From NCBI RefSeq assembly GCF_034008315.1, contig NZ_CP125377.1:4152501-4216500 (forward strand): 64,000 bases of DNA. Reading direction: 5' to 3'. The translations under genes were made by a program, and so were the position numbers. This DNA is from Pseudomonas sp. P8_241. Its GTDB lineage: Bacteria; Pseudomonadota; Gammaproteobacteria; Pseudomonadales; Pseudomonadaceae. Below the pieces are notes generated by a model. It was not told where the DNA came from. It was given only the letters and a program-made list of their open reading frames with translations, and did no database searches. Every line of letters begins with the position of its first letter. Position 1 is the stretch's first letter. Positions 50,526-59,888 of the stretch are shown here, in pieces.

Positions 50526-52745
50526 TCAGAAGTCCTTGCGCAGTTGCACACCAAAGTAGCGTTCGTCGTCCCGTGGCACCGCGCGGTAGATGTAGCTGCC
50601 GCCAGTGGCCAGCATCGGTGAATAGGACTTGTCGGCGAGGTTTTTGCCCAGTAGCGCCACGCGCCAGCCGTTGTTGTAATCAGCCAGCGCGATGCTGGCA
50701 TTCCAGATCCCGAATGCGCCCTGTTTGGTGTCGGGGTTCTGGCTGATGTCGTACTGCACTTCACTCTGCCAGCTGTAGTCGGTACCCAGTTCGACATCCA
50801 GACCGTTATCCAACGGGATGCTGTAGTCGGCGCGCACGTAGCTCTTCCAGTCCGGACTGTACGGAAGCGGCTTGCCATTGACGTTGCACGACGCGGCGGC
50901 ACCCGACGGACAGGCAAACTCGTCGATGCGTGCATGGGTGTACGCCAGCGCGCCGGAAAACTTCAGTTGCCGGGTGGCCTGCAACGCGTAATCGAGTTCG
51001 ACGCCTTCGGTACTGACACTGCCGGCGTTGATCAGACGGGTCACCACTTGCCCTGCCACGGTATCGAAGAAGTTCGCCTGGTAATTGTCGTACTCGCTGT
51101 GGAACACCGCGACGTTGGTGACCAGGCGGTTATTCCAGGACGTCGCTTTGACTCCCAGCTCCCAGTTGTTGGATGTTTCCGGCTTCAGCGCGTCGGTATC
51201 ACGCGGCTGCATGTTGAAGAACACGTTGTAGGCCGGTCCTTTGTAACCACGTGAATAGGTCAGATAGCTGGTGACCGTGTCGCTCAGGTCGTACTGCAGG
51301 CCAAGTCGACCCGACCAGCCGTCTTCGTCCACTGATCCGGAACTGCTGGTGCCCGGCTGGATGCCGGTGACGGCGGTCGCTGAAGTGGAGACCCGACGGT
51401 GATCGTACTCCAGATCGTCATGCGTCCAGCGCAGGCCGGCGATACCGCGAAAGGTCGATGTGAAGTTCAACGTGCTTTCACCAAACACCGCATAGCTATC
51501 GTTGGTGGTGCCGTAATCGGCGACACCACGGTTGACGCTCGTGGGAGTGGTCAACGTGCGCTGATACGTTTCATCGTCCTTGCCGTGCATGTAAAACAGG
51601 CCACCCACGTACTCCAGGAACTCCCCCTTCGGTGATGCCAGGCGAAGCTCCTGCGAGTACTGATCGAAGGCCAGATCGCCTCTGTCGGCGGTGCCTGGAA
51701 ATGCGGCGGTGACGGTACTCAGGCGATCGCCATCCTGATATTGGGTGTTATCCCAGCCACGCCACGCCGTGATCGAAGTCAGTGTGTAATTACCCAGGCT
51801 CCAGTCAAGTTGGCCAGAGAGGCCTTTGTTGATGTCTTCGACGTGGGTGCGCGTGTCAGTGTTGATCTTGCGGTTATCGCTGGACGCTCGCACCGGGTTC
51901 AACGCATTGGCAAAGGCCGGCGTCAGCGACTCGCTGACTACACCATTGGGTGCATCGTCATGGGACTGCATGTAGTCCGCGATGAAGGTGAACTTGAGGT
52001 CAGCGTCAGGCGTGAACTCCAGTTTGCCGCGTGCGCCTTTGTGGTTGTAGCCATTGACCTCCTGACCGTTGTGCTCGTTATCGACGTTGCCGTCATAGCT
52101 GCCGAACAAGGTGGTGATCGAGCCCTTCAAGGTGTCTGGAATCAGACTGCCGCCAAGACCGAAACGGGTACGGCTTTCGTTGCCACTGTAGTTGGACTGG
52201 TCTATGTAACCGCGGGTTTCGGCGGTCGGTGCCCGGCTGATGATGTTCAGTACGCCGGCCGAAGCGTTCTTGCCGAACAGCGTACCTTGCGGGCCACGCA
52301 GGACTTCGATCCGTTCCAGATCCAGCAGGTCGAGGGTCGTTTGACCAGGGCGAGCGTAGACCACGCCATCGATCACGGTAGCCACGGTCGGTTCAACGCC
52401 AGGGGAAGTGGAGATCGTCCCCACTCCACGCACGAACAACGAGGTGTCCTTGTTCGAAGCACCGGTACGAAAATTCAGCGACGGTACTTGCTGGACGATG
52501 CTCGATACGCTGTTACGGTTGTCTCGCTCCAGCTGCTCGCCATCGACGACTGACACCGCCACCGGGATTTTTTGCAGCGATTCTTCGCGACGAGTCGCGG
52601 TGACTGTGACGGATGTAAGCGTCGGCTCACTGTTGTCGGCGGCGAACGCATTACCAGACGGCAACACGGCCAAGCCGGTAAATAACCACCCCGCAGCGCG
52701 AATCGAATGCGCCAATGTGTTTCTTGCCCCAGGAAAATTGCCCAT
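50526..52745 (-). CDS. TonB-dependent outer-membrane receptor
   Basis: A 739-residue receptor: signal peptide (LFTGLAVLPSGNAFA), a TonB box-like SVTVTATRREESLQ, a plug domain (residues ~50-160: VPSLNFRTGASNKDTSLFVRGVGT, LERIEVLRGPQGTLFGKNASAGVLNIISR) and a 22-stranded barrel ending GVQLRKDF with terminal phenylalanine. Plug and barrel resemble the receptors found with sulfate-ester or aromatic-compound clusters rather than siderophore operons; there is no Fur-like box in its promoter region. It leads the operon of monooxygenase, reductase and binding protein, and lies divergent from a LacI-type gene. Confidence 0.93.
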   Translation of the reverse strand: MGNFPGARNTLAHSIRAAGWLFTGLAVLPSGNAFAADNSEPTLTSVTVTATRREESLQKIPVAVSVVDGEQLERDNRNSVSSIVQQVPSLNFRTGASNKDTSLFVRGVGTISTSPGVEPTVATVIDGVVYARPGQTTLDLLDLERIEVLRGPQGTLFGKNASAGVLNIISRAPTAETRGYIDQSNYSGNESRTRFGLGGSLIPDTLKGSITTLFGSYDGNVDNEHNGQEVNGYNHKGARGKLEFTPDADLKFTFIADYMQSHDDAPNGVVSESLTPAFANALNPVRASSDNRKINTDTRTHVEDINKGLSGQLDWSLGNYTLTSITAWRGWDNTQYQDGDRLSTVTAAFPGTADRGDLAFDQYSQELRLASPKGEFLEYVGGLFYMHGKDDETYQRTLTTPTSVNRGVADYGTTNDSYAVFGESTLNFTSTFRGIAGLRWTHDDLEYDHRRVSTSATAVTGIQPGTSSSGSVDEDGWSGRLGLQYDLSDTVTSYLTYSRGYKGPAYNVFFNMQPRDTDALKPETSNNWELGVKATSWNNRLVTNVAVFHSEYDNYQANFFDTVAGQVVTRLINAGSVSTEGVELDYALQATRQLKFSGALAYTHARIDEFACPSGAAASCNVNGKPLPYSPDWKSYVRADYSIPLDNGLDVELGTDYSWQSEVQYDISQNPDTKQGAFGIWNASIALADYNNGWRVALLGKNLADKSYSPMLATGGSYIYRAVPRDDERYFGVQLRKDF

Positions 52746-52893
52746 GGTCTACCCGCTCGAAAGTGTGCCCTGAACCGCTGCCGTTCTGCGACGACAGCGT
52801 CTGAAATATGTCTTGGGCATTCGCTCGAGCGAGTAGCAGACAAAACGCCTTGGTAGCGCTAACATCGACAGTATCAACAACCGCTACATAGAT

Positions 52894-52915
52894 CGTCAAA
52901 TACTAATAAATTAGT
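52894..52915. promoter_or_regulatory. Candidate LacI-type operator at the divergent promoter
   Basis: ACTAAT (52902-52907) and ATTAGT (52910-52915) form a palindrome with a 2-base spacer. Next to it, on the minus strand, TTGACG (52894-52899) and a downstream TGATAC about 17 bases away form a plausible promoter for the TonB receptor operon. The palindrome lies 36 bases before the LacI gene. Confidence 0.4.
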
Positions 52916-52950
52916 TTTATATATCTTTTAGTTTTTAAAAGGATTGCGAG

Positions 52951-53991
52951 TTGAGCGAAAATTTACCTCGTAAACGCCGAGGCGCCGGCCGCGTTACCCT
53001 CAACACCGTGGCGCGACAGGCCGGTGTCTCGGCCATCACCGTTTCGCGTTTTTTCAACCAGCCGGAGCAGGTATCGCCTGAGCGACGCGAGCGCATCGCT
53101 GCCGTGGTCGCGCAATTGGGCTACGTGCCAAACCTGGTGGCCGGAGGATTAGCCTCGGCACGCGGCAAAATCGTCGGGATGGTGATCCCGAACATTTCCG
53201 GGCCGATCTTCGCCGACACTATTCAGGGTTTCAGCGACACGCTCAGTCGCAACGGTTATCAGCTGCTTTTGGCGTCGAGTTATTTCAGTGTCGAACAGGA
53301 AGAAAGTGCGGTGCGGGCGTTCCTTGGCTGGTCGCCGGCGGCGTTGGTATTGACCAGTCACTTTCACAGCGTTGGCACCGAAAAAATGATCGCTGAAGCG
53401 GACATCCCGGTGATTGAAACCTGGGACTACCAACCGGAGCGCGGGCCGATGCAGATCGGCTTTTCGCACTTTGACGTGGGCGTGACAGCCGCGCGCTACC
53501 TGCATGACAAGGGTTATCGGCGAATGGCCTATGTGCAGAACAGTGCCGCCGGTGATTTCAGTGCGCTGGAGCGCCGCGATGGCTACATCAACTGTGTTCG
53601 CCAACTGGGCCTGGAGCCGTGGGTGTTTGCGCCGCCGGTGGGTCTGGCGCCGTTTGAAGCCGGAAAACAGGCGATGGAAGCGCTCATGCAGGCCCCTGCT
53701 CCACCGGATGCCATCATCTTTGCCAACGACAATCTCGCAGCCGGCGGATTGCTGGCGGGGCAACGCACAGGGCTGAGTATTCCCGGAGACTGTGCGGTGC
53801 TTGGGTTTGGCGATTACCCGTTTGCTGAAATGCTGCTACCGAGTTTGAGTACCATCAAACCACCTGCCCTGCAGATTGGTGTCATGGCAGCGACGCGAGT
53901 GCTGCAAAGCCTGGGAGTGCTGCCGGTGGAGGACGAGGTGCAGCGGATAAATCTTCTGGAGTGTCTGGTGATCGAACGGGAAAGTGCTTGA
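52951..53991 (+). CDS. LacI-family transcriptional regulator (GntR/IdnR-like)
   Basis: A 346-residue LacI-family repressor: N-terminal helix-turn-helix GRVTLNTVARQAGVSAITVSRFFNQPEQVSPERRERIAAVVAQLGYVPNLVAGGLASARGKIVGMVIPNIS, and a periplasmic-binding-protein-like effector domain with GFSHFDVGVTAARYLHDKGYRRMAYVQN and LGFGDYPFAEMLLPSLSTIKPPALQIG. A TTG start at 52951 is preceded by AAAAGGA (7 bases). Relatives respond to gluconate and related acids. It most likely represses the divergent TonB receptor operon and itself. Confidence 0.9.
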   Translation: MSENLPRKRRGAGRVTLNTVARQAGVSAITVSRFFNQPEQVSPERRERIAAVVAQLGYVPNLVAGGLASARGKIVGMVIPNISGPIFADTIQGFSDTLSRNGYQLLLASSYFSVEQEESAVRAFLGWSPAALVLTSHFHSVGTEKMIAEADIPVIETWDYQPERGPMQIGFSHFDVGVTAARYLHDKGYRRMAYVQNSAAGDFSALERRDGYINCVRQLGLEPWVFAPPVGLAPFEAGKQAMEALMQAPAPPDAIIFANDNLAAGGLLAGQRTGLSIPGDCAVLGFGDYPFAEMLLPSLSTIKPPALQIGVMAATRVLQSLGVLPVEDEVQRINLLECLVIERESA

Positions 53992-54100
53992 AAGCTCAAT
54001 TGCATAAACGACCTGAAGACGCTTGATTATCTACCGCCGCGGGATACGGTGCGCCGCACCATCCCAGGCATGCAGGAATGTTTACGGTGTCGCTCTGCGT

Positions 54101-54586
54101 TCAAATCCAGGCATTGATCAGCGGCGGCAGAGACACGCCGAGTCCGGCGTTGAACAGCCAGTAGATCGGCAGGGTCAAGGCAATGCCGATGGCCAGGTCC
54201 CGAATCGGATGGCGGCTGCCAAAACCTCGTGCCGCACAGACAAACAACAACCCGGCGGCCAATACGAAGCCGATGACGTTGATCAGCAGCGCTACACCGA
54301 GAAGGCCGGCCGTGACCCACACCGCGCCGGCTTTGCCACCCGGCACGGTGACGGTTTGGGCGTTGTCCAGTTCGCGAAAGCCACCGGTGATCGCCTGATA
54401 CCCCAGCAACACGCCCACTACGCCGAGAAACGCCGCAACCGCATAGGGATAAACGTAGGCCGGGAGGATGACGAAGCCCATTTCCGGCGGAAAGTGAAAC
54501 GCGCCCAGCGCGAGCACGCTGCTGATGGCGATCAGGCCCAGGCTGATCGCCATCTGCGCCGGTACGACACTACGCACACCGGTCAT
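54101..54586 (-). CDS. tctB: Tripartite tricarboxylate transporter small permease TctB
   Basis: A 161-residue, four-span membrane protein: VVPAQMAISLGLIAISSVLALGAFHFPPE, VYPYAVAAFLGVVGVLLGYQAI, a VNVIGFVLAAGLLFVCAARGFGSRHPIRDLAIGIAL segment and IYWLFNAGLGVSLPPLI at the end, matching TctB. The ATG at 54586 lies two bases from the TctC stop. In the usual order tctA should follow, but here a convergent LacI gene follows within about 110 bases; tctA is at 40041-41549. Confidence 0.85.
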   Translation of the reverse strand: MTGVRSVVPAQMAISLGLIAISSVLALGAFHFPPEMGFVILPAYVYPYAVAAFLGVVGVLLGYQAITGGFRELDNAQTVTVPGGKAGAVWVTAGLLGVALLINVIGFVLAAGLLFVCAARGFGSRHPIRDLAIGIALTLPIYWLFNAGLGVSLPPLINAWI

Positions 54587-54587
54587 T

Positions 54588-55553
54588 TCAAAGCAGCCCG
54601 ACCTTGACCAGCATGGCGCGCAACCGTACGTGCTCCTCATCGACGAACTTGCCGAAGTCATCGCCGGTCAGCACGCTCGGTGTCCACGCATTGGTCTGGA
54701 TGTTGTCCTGCCAGATTTTGCTGTTGCTGGCGGCGACCACCGCGTCGGTCACTTCTTTACGCTGCTCGGGCGTGAGGCCCGCCGCCCCGTATACACCGCG
54801 CCAGTTGCCGATGATCACGTCGTAGCCGCTTTCCTTGAGCGTCGGTGCATCAATCCCGGGGACCCGTTCCGGCGCGCCGATGGCCAGAACACGGAATTGT
54901 CCGGCCTTGATGTATTGACCCAACTCGGCGTAACCGCCTGTGATCACCTTGAGTTGGCCACCCAGCGCCTGGGCAACCACTTCACCGCCTCCGCCAAAGG
55001 CCACGTAGTTCACCTTGTTGACCGGGACATCCAGTTTGCCCGCCAGCTCGGCGATGCCGATGTGGTCAATCGAACCCTTGGAGCCACCGCCCCAGGTGAT
55101 GCTGGTCGGTTTGTCCTTGAAAGCTTTGATCAGGTCGTCGAGGGTCTTGAATTCGGACTCCTTGCGCACGGCCAGCACGTTGTACTCGGTGAACAACCGG
55201 GCAATCGGTGTCACATCCTTCAAGGTGATTTGCGGTTTGTTCTGCTCGATGCCCGCAACCATGATCGCACCCACCACCAGCAACGCATTCGGATCGCCCT
55301 TGGTGCTGTTGGCAAACTGCGCCAGGCCGAGTGTTCCTCCAGCGCCGCCTTTGTTTTCGAAGGTCACGGATTTCGCGGCACTGGCTTCGATCAACGCTTT
55401 GCCCAGTACCCGTGCGGTCTGGTCATAACCACCACCGACCGAGCCCGGGGCCATGAATTTGACGGTATCCAACGCAAAGGCAGGCGTGACGAGAGCCGCC
55501 GCGGTGACGCCAGCCGCCACAAACTGACTGAATCGACGGAGCAAAACGGACAT
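54588..55553 (-). CDS. tctC: Tripartite tricarboxylate transporter binding protein TctC
   Basis: A 321-residue periplasmic binding protein with a signal peptide (VAAGVTAAALVTPAFA) and the Bug/TctC pattern: VKFMAPGSVGGGYDQTARVLGKALIEASAAKSVTFENKGGAGGTLGLAQFANS, ITWGGGSKGSIDHIGIAELAGKLDVPVNKVNYVAFGGGGEVVAQALGGQLKVITGGYAELGQYI, and RGVYGAAGLTPEQRKEVTDAV. The ATG at 55553 follows GGGAGAG; the frame opens much earlier. It should bind a carboxylate such as citrate or a related acid for TctAB. Confidence 0.92.
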   Translation of the reverse strand: MSVLLRRFSQFVAAGVTAAALVTPAFALDTVKFMAPGSVGGGYDQTARVLGKALIEASAAKSVTFENKGGAGGTLGLAQFANSTKGDPNALLVVGAIMVAGIEQNKPQITLKDVTPIARLFTEYNVLAVRKESEFKTLDDLIKAFKDKPTSITWGGGSKGSIDHIGIAELAGKLDVPVNKVNYVAFGGGGEVVAQALGGQLKVITGGYAELGQYIKAGQFRVLAIGAPERVPGIDAPTLKESGYDVIIGNWRGVYGAAGLTPEQRKEVTDAVVAASNSKIWQDNIQTNAWTPSVLTGDDFGKFVDEEHVRLRAMLVKVGLL

Positions 55554-55884
55554 GAGTGACTCTCCCGAATGAACTGTTTTTATAGGTGCCGCTTGTCCAT
55601 CGATGCGCAAGTCTCTGCGGCTCATTTGAACATTGGCCTGCGGACAAGCGTAGGCCATGGCGCCGAGGACCGCCTGCCCTCGGCCGGCACCTCCTGCCCG
55701 GGTCGGTCGCCGCCCTGCTGTTGATCGTCCCGGGCGGCTTGATGATGTTTTGCGCCCCCTCATGACTTCGTCACCAACGACATCTTCCACCTGAAACTGT
55801 GCCTGTTCGATCGAAAACGCTCAAGAATGCGTGTCATGACCTAACCTCTTAGGTTCAGTGACCCAACATCCATCGAGCACGCCT
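55554..55884. other. Divergent intergenic region tctC / MscS-type channel
   Basis: Promoters for both directions must lie here. On the plus strand a short open stretch at about 55635-55766 encodes ..LGRHLLPGSVAALLLIVPGGLMM.. and a stop; the hydrophobic ..ALLLIVPG.. end is reminiscent of the C-terminus of TRAP-type fused permeases, so this may be the tail of a lost transporter gene. This is weak. A GTG at 55858 is an alternative start for the channel gene. Confidence 0.3.
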
Positions 55885-58269
55885 ATGTGCAATGCATTGA
55901 AATCAGTGATGTTCGTCGTCATCGCGCTATTGGGACTGCACGGTCCGATGGTGTCAGCCGCGACCTCACTGGACGCGCCAGCCGACCGCGTAGCCCCGGC
56001 CTCCGTCAGCATTTCCGACAGCGATTTACAGACGCTGCAAAACCAGCTCGACAATCTCAAGCAGCAGGTTTCCCTGGCCGCCAACTACACCCAGCTGGAA
56101 GGTTCGCAAAATGTGGTGCAGGCGCTGATCCAGGAAGTGGATCGCCTGACGACAGCGCTGTTGCCCGAACAGGCTCAATTGCAGGCCCAACTCAATGTGC
56201 TGGGCCCGGTATCGAGCGATGAAGGCGGGTTGATCACATCAGCCATGGCATCACAAAGAGCCACGCTGAGCGAGCAGAAGCACAGGATCGACAACCAGCT
56301 CAAAACCCTGGCGACGCTGAAACAAAATGCTGCCGATCTCATCACCCAGATCGCCGGCATCCGGCGCAACTTGCTGGAAATCGAGGTCACCCAGAAGACC
56401 AGCAGCATCCTCAATCCACGTTTCTGGTCACCCTTGTTCGATCTGCCGCAGGACGACCGTCAACGGTTCAGTGCCCTTATCGAACAGCTCAAAGCTACGC
56501 ATCAGGCCGCCTGGCAACCTGGTCAGCGCTTGATCACGACGGGCCTGCTATTGCTGGCCCTGATCATATGGACCGTGGGGCGAAGACTCGCCGACCGGGC
56601 GTTGACCTGGGTGTGCATTCACAGAATGCCGGAGGGACGATTGCGCCGTAGTTCCCTCGCCCTGGCCTCGGTCATGGCCACCGTATTGACCGCGGGCGCT
56701 GCCCTGGAACTCCTGCATTTTGCCGGCACTCGCCAGTTGCCTTATACACCGCTGGTTGCCGATCTGGCCGAATACCTGGAAAAACTGGCGTATACCTGTG
56801 TACTGATCACCGGATTGAGCCGTGCCCTGCTCTCGACTCAACACCCTACGTGGCGCCTGCCCGCCATTGCCGACCCCGTGGCGCTGGAGATCGAGCCCTA
56901 CCCGAAAATACTGGCCGGCCTGTTGCTGTTGCTGGTCACGCTGGTGCAGATGGGCAATGTCACCGGTATGAGTTCCGAGATCGTACTGTTTGGTCGGGGC
57001 ATCGTCGCCCTGGTGGTCACACTGGTGATCGGCTCTCTGCTGTTGCACGTCAGCAAGATCCGCCGCACGCTCGCGGCGGCGGGTGAAGCCCCCGAGGGCG
57101 TAACGACATTCGCAGGGCTGATTTATGCGTTTGCCGGCGTTTCCGTAGTGGTTTCCCTGTTCGCCCTGTTCATCGGCTACGTGACGCTGGCTAGGTTCAT
57201 CACCTACGAACTGGTATGGATCTACATCATTTCCGCGGGTTTCTACATGCTCACCCAGGTGTATACCGACACCTGCGAGTATGTATTTTCACCCAGACAA
57301 CCCACCGGCAAGTCCATCAAACAACTGCTGGGTATCGGCAACCCACGCCTGGAACAGATCTGCACTGTGCTGTCCGGCGCCGGTCGCGCCGCGCTGATGC
57401 TGATTGCAATCATCGCCCTGTTTGTCGGGGGGATCGGCACAACCCTCGGTCAATTGGTCACCAACACCCTGTCCATCCTTGGCGGCGAAGGGCTGCGCAA
57501 GCTCAATATCGTCCCGGACAACCTGCTGCACGCCTTTCTCGCCCTGGTGATCGGCATCTACCTGATTCGCTCGTTACGCCGTTGGCTGGACAACGAGTTC
57601 CTGCCGAAAACCGAAATGGACCCGGGCATGTGCGCCTCGCTGAGCACACTGTTCGCCAATATCGGTTATGCCTCGGTGGTGCTGCTGACACTGTCGTCGC
57701 TGGGGATCAAGTGGACCAACCTGGCGTGGATCGTCAGCGCCTTGTCGGTGGGTATCGGCTTCGGCCTGCAAGAGATCGTCAAGAACTTCATCTCCGGTCT
57801 GATCCTGTTGACCGAGCGCCCGGTGAAAGTTGGCGACCTGATCAGCATCAGCGGGGTCGAGGGGGACATTCGGCGGATCAACGTACGCGCCACGGAAATC
57901 CAGCTCGCCGACCGCTCGATCGTGATTGTGCCCAACTCGCAGCTGATTTCGCAGAACTTGCGTAACGTCACGCTCGGCGGCAGCGCCCAAGGGGTGGCGA
58001 CACTGGAGTTGATGTTCCCGCTGGATATCGACCCGGAGCAAGTGCGCAACCTGCTGCTCGACACTTACACCGAACACGAGTCCATCCTGGAAAAACCGGC
58101 GTCGTTCGTGCGTTTCAGCCAACTCAAGCCCGAAGGCATCACGTTGACCATCACCGGTTACGTCGGTAGCCCGCGCATGGTCGGGGCGATCAAGAGCGAA
58201 CTGTTGTTTGAAATTCTCAAGCGGCTGGGCGCCGCCGGGATCGAACTGGCGAAACCGCCAGCGGCGTAA
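55885..58269 (+). CDS. Large MscS-family mechanosensitive channel (DUF3772 type)
   Basis: About 794 residues: a signal peptide (FVVIALLGLHGPMVSA), a periplasmic coiled-coil region (DSDLQTLQNQLDNLKQQVSLAANY.., residues ~45-190) in the DUF3772 style, around ten transmembrane helices, and a C-terminal MscS core: the pore helix region YASVVLLTLSSLGIKWTNLAWIVSALSVGIGFGLQEIVKNFISGLILLTERPVKVGDLISI and the beta domain with INVRATEIQLADRSIVIVPNSQLIS. It should release solutes on hypo-osmotic shock. No ATG with a strong binding site was found; 55885 and GTG 55858 are both possible. Confidence 0.88.
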   Translation: MCNALKSVMFVVIALLGLHGPMVSAATSLDAPADRVAPASVSISDSDLQTLQNQLDNLKQQVSLAANYTQLEGSQNVVQALIQEVDRLTTALLPEQAQLQAQLNVLGPVSSDEGGLITSAMASQRATLSEQKHRIDNQLKTLATLKQNAADLITQIAGIRRNLLEIEVTQKTSSILNPRFWSPLFDLPQDDRQRFSALIEQLKATHQAAWQPGQRLITTGLLLLALIIWTVGRRLADRALTWVCIHRMPEGRLRRSSLALASVMATVLTAGAALELLHFAGTRQLPYTPLVADLAEYLEKLAYTCVLITGLSRALLSTQHPTWRLPAIADPVALEIEPYPKILAGLLLLLVTLVQMGNVTGMSSEIVLFGRGIVALVVTLVIGSLLLHVSKIRRTLAAAGEAPEGVTTFAGLIYAFAGVSVVVSLFALFIGYVTLARFITYELVWIYIISAGFYMLTQVYTDTCEYVFSPRQPTGKSIKQLLGIGNPRLEQICTVLSGAGRAALMLIAIIALFVGGIGTTLGQLVTNTLSILGGEGLRKLNIVPDNLLHAFLALVIGIYLIRSLRRWLDNEFLPKTEMDPGMCASLSTLFANIGYASVVLLTLSSLGIKWTNLAWIVSALSVGIGFGLQEIVKNFISGLILLTERPVKVGDLISISGVEGDIRRINVRATEIQLADRSIVIVPNSQLISQNLRNVTLGGSAQGVATLELMFPLDIDPEQVRNLLLDTYTEHESILEKPASFVRFSQLKPEGITLTITGYVGSPRMVGAIKSELLFEILKRLGAAGIELAKPPAA

Positions 58270-58280
58270 CGCACATCCCC

Positions 58281-58373
58281 GTAGGAGCTGCCGAAGGCTG
58301 CGATCTCTTGATCTTGTTTTTTACATCAAGATCAAGAGATCGCAGCCTCGTTACACTCGACAGCACCTACAGG
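58281..58373. repeat. REP-like element with a near-perfect long hairpin
   Basis: GTAGGAGCTGCCGAAGGCTG at the left and CACCTAC at the right enclose GCTGCGATCTCTTGATCTTG, a T-run, and CAAGATCAAGAGATCGCAGC, a perfect 20-bp stem. It probably ends transcription of both convergent flanking genes. Confidence 0.8.
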
Positions 58374-58377
58374 CTCA

Positions 58378-59868
58378 TCAATGCGCGATGCACACCGATT
58401 TAAGCTCGGTATAAGCCTCGATCACCGCACGACCGAACTCGCGGCCCATGCCCGATTGCTTGACGCCGCCGAATGGCATGGCCGGGTCGAGCAGTACGTG
58501 GGCGTTGACCCACACCGTACCGGCTTCAATGCGCGGCACCAGGTTCATGGCTTTGCCCAGGTCGTTGGTCCACAGGCTGGCGGCCAGGCCGTAGCGGTTG
58601 TCGTTGGCCAGTTCGATGACGGCGTCTTCATCGTCAAATGGCATCACACCCAACACCGGACCGAACACTTCTTCACGGGCCACGGCCATGCTGTGGTCGA
58701 TGTCAGCCAGAATGGTCGGCTGCACAAAGAAGCCATCGCCTTCCAGCAACTCGCCACCGGTCACGACGCGCGCACCTTCCTGACGGGCCAGTTCGATGTG
58801 CTTGAGCACGCTTTGTTGTTGCTTGCGCGACACCAGCGGGTTGATCGCGGCTTCGCAGTTCATGCCGTCGCCGATCGGCATCGACGAAACAGCCGCCGCC
58901 AGGGCTTCAACGAATTGGTCGTGGATCGAGCGGTGCACGTAGAAACGCGAGGCTGCCGCGCACACCTGGCCGTTGTTCAGCAGACCGCCAAGGATCGCGC
59001 CTTGTACGGCTTTTTCGATGTCGGCATCGGCGAGCACGATCATCGGGTTCTTGCCGCCCAGTTCCAGGGAGAAACGTGTCATGTTCGCCATGCACGCCAC
59101 GCCGACGCTTTTGCCTACAGCCGTGGAGCCGGTGAAGGAGACTTTGCTCACCAGCGGGTGCGCTGTCAGCACGCCACCGACCGAAGCACCGCCACCGGTG
59201 ACGACGTTGAACACGCCAGCCGGAATGCCGGCTTCCAGAGCCAGTTCGGCCAGGCGCATGGCGGTCAGCGGGGTTTCCATTGCGGGTTTGATGATCACGG
59301 TGCAACCGGTGGCCAGCGCCGGCATGAGTTTCCACGCGGCGATCAGCAGCGGGAAGTTCCACGGCACGATGCCGACCACCACACCCACTGGCTCACGCTT
59401 GGTGAACGCGGTGAACTTGGCACCCGGTGGCAGCGGGATCGACACGTCGAAGGTCTGGCCTTCGATCTTGGTCGCCCAACCGGACATGTAGCGCATGAAT
59501 TCCACGGTGGCGTTCAGGTCCAGCGCACGGGCCATGTTGATTGACTTGCCCTGGCTCAGGGTTTCCAGCTGGGCCAGTTCTTCGGCGTGCTCTTCGACCA
59601 GACGGGTGAAGTTCAGCAGGATGCGCTCACGGTCGGCCGGGCGCAGGCTCGACCACACACCGGATTTGAAAGCCTTGTGCGACGACTGCACGGCGCGCTC
59701 GACGATGTCCAGCGGCGCATCGAGGGTTTCGCACAGGGTTTTCCCGGTGGCCGGGTTGACCACGGCGATACGGTCGCCTTCGGCAAGTACCCATTGCCCG
59801 TCGATGAAGCAGCCATGCTCGCGTTCGAGGAATGCAACAACCTGCGGCAGAATTTCAACGTTGCTCAT
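58378..59868 (-). CDS. feaB: Phenylacetaldehyde dehydrogenase-type aldehyde dehydrogenase
   Basis: A 496-residue NAD-dependent aldehyde dehydrogenase. Catalytic residues are in SLELGGKNPM (Glu), NNGQVCAAASRFYV (Cys), the oxyanion asparagine in GIVPWNFPLL and LGVMPFDDEDAVIELANDNRYGLAASLWT. The N-terminus (LPQVVAFLEREHGCFIDGQWV) and nearby FeaR point to the FeaB/PeaE group, which oxidises phenylacetaldehyde to phenylacetate. It lies in a cytochrome c-aldehyde dehydrogenase operon with a REP doublet between the two genes; GAAAGGTG precedes the ATG. Confidence 0.85.
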   Translation of the reverse strand: MSNVEILPQVVAFLEREHGCFIDGQWVLAEGDRIAVVNPATGKTLCETLDAPLDIVERAVQSSHKAFKSGVWSSLRPADRERILLNFTRLVEEHAEELAQLETLSQGKSINMARALDLNATVEFMRYMSGWATKIEGQTFDVSIPLPPGAKFTAFTKREPVGVVVGIVPWNFPLLIAAWKLMPALATGCTVIIKPAMETPLTAMRLAELALEAGIPAGVFNVVTGGGASVGGVLTAHPLVSKVSFTGSTAVGKSVGVACMANMTRFSLELGGKNPMIVLADADIEKAVQGAILGGLLNNGQVCAAASRFYVHRSIHDQFVEALAAAVSSMPIGDGMNCEAAINPLVSRKQQQSVLKHIELARQEGARVVTGGELLEGDGFFVQPTILADIDHSMAVAREEVFGPVLGVMPFDDEDAVIELANDNRYGLAASLWTNDLGKAMNLVPRIEAGTVWVNAHVLLDPAMPFGGVKQSGMGREFGRAVIEAYTELKSVCIAH

Positions 59869-59888
59869 GAATCACCTTTCGTTCAATT

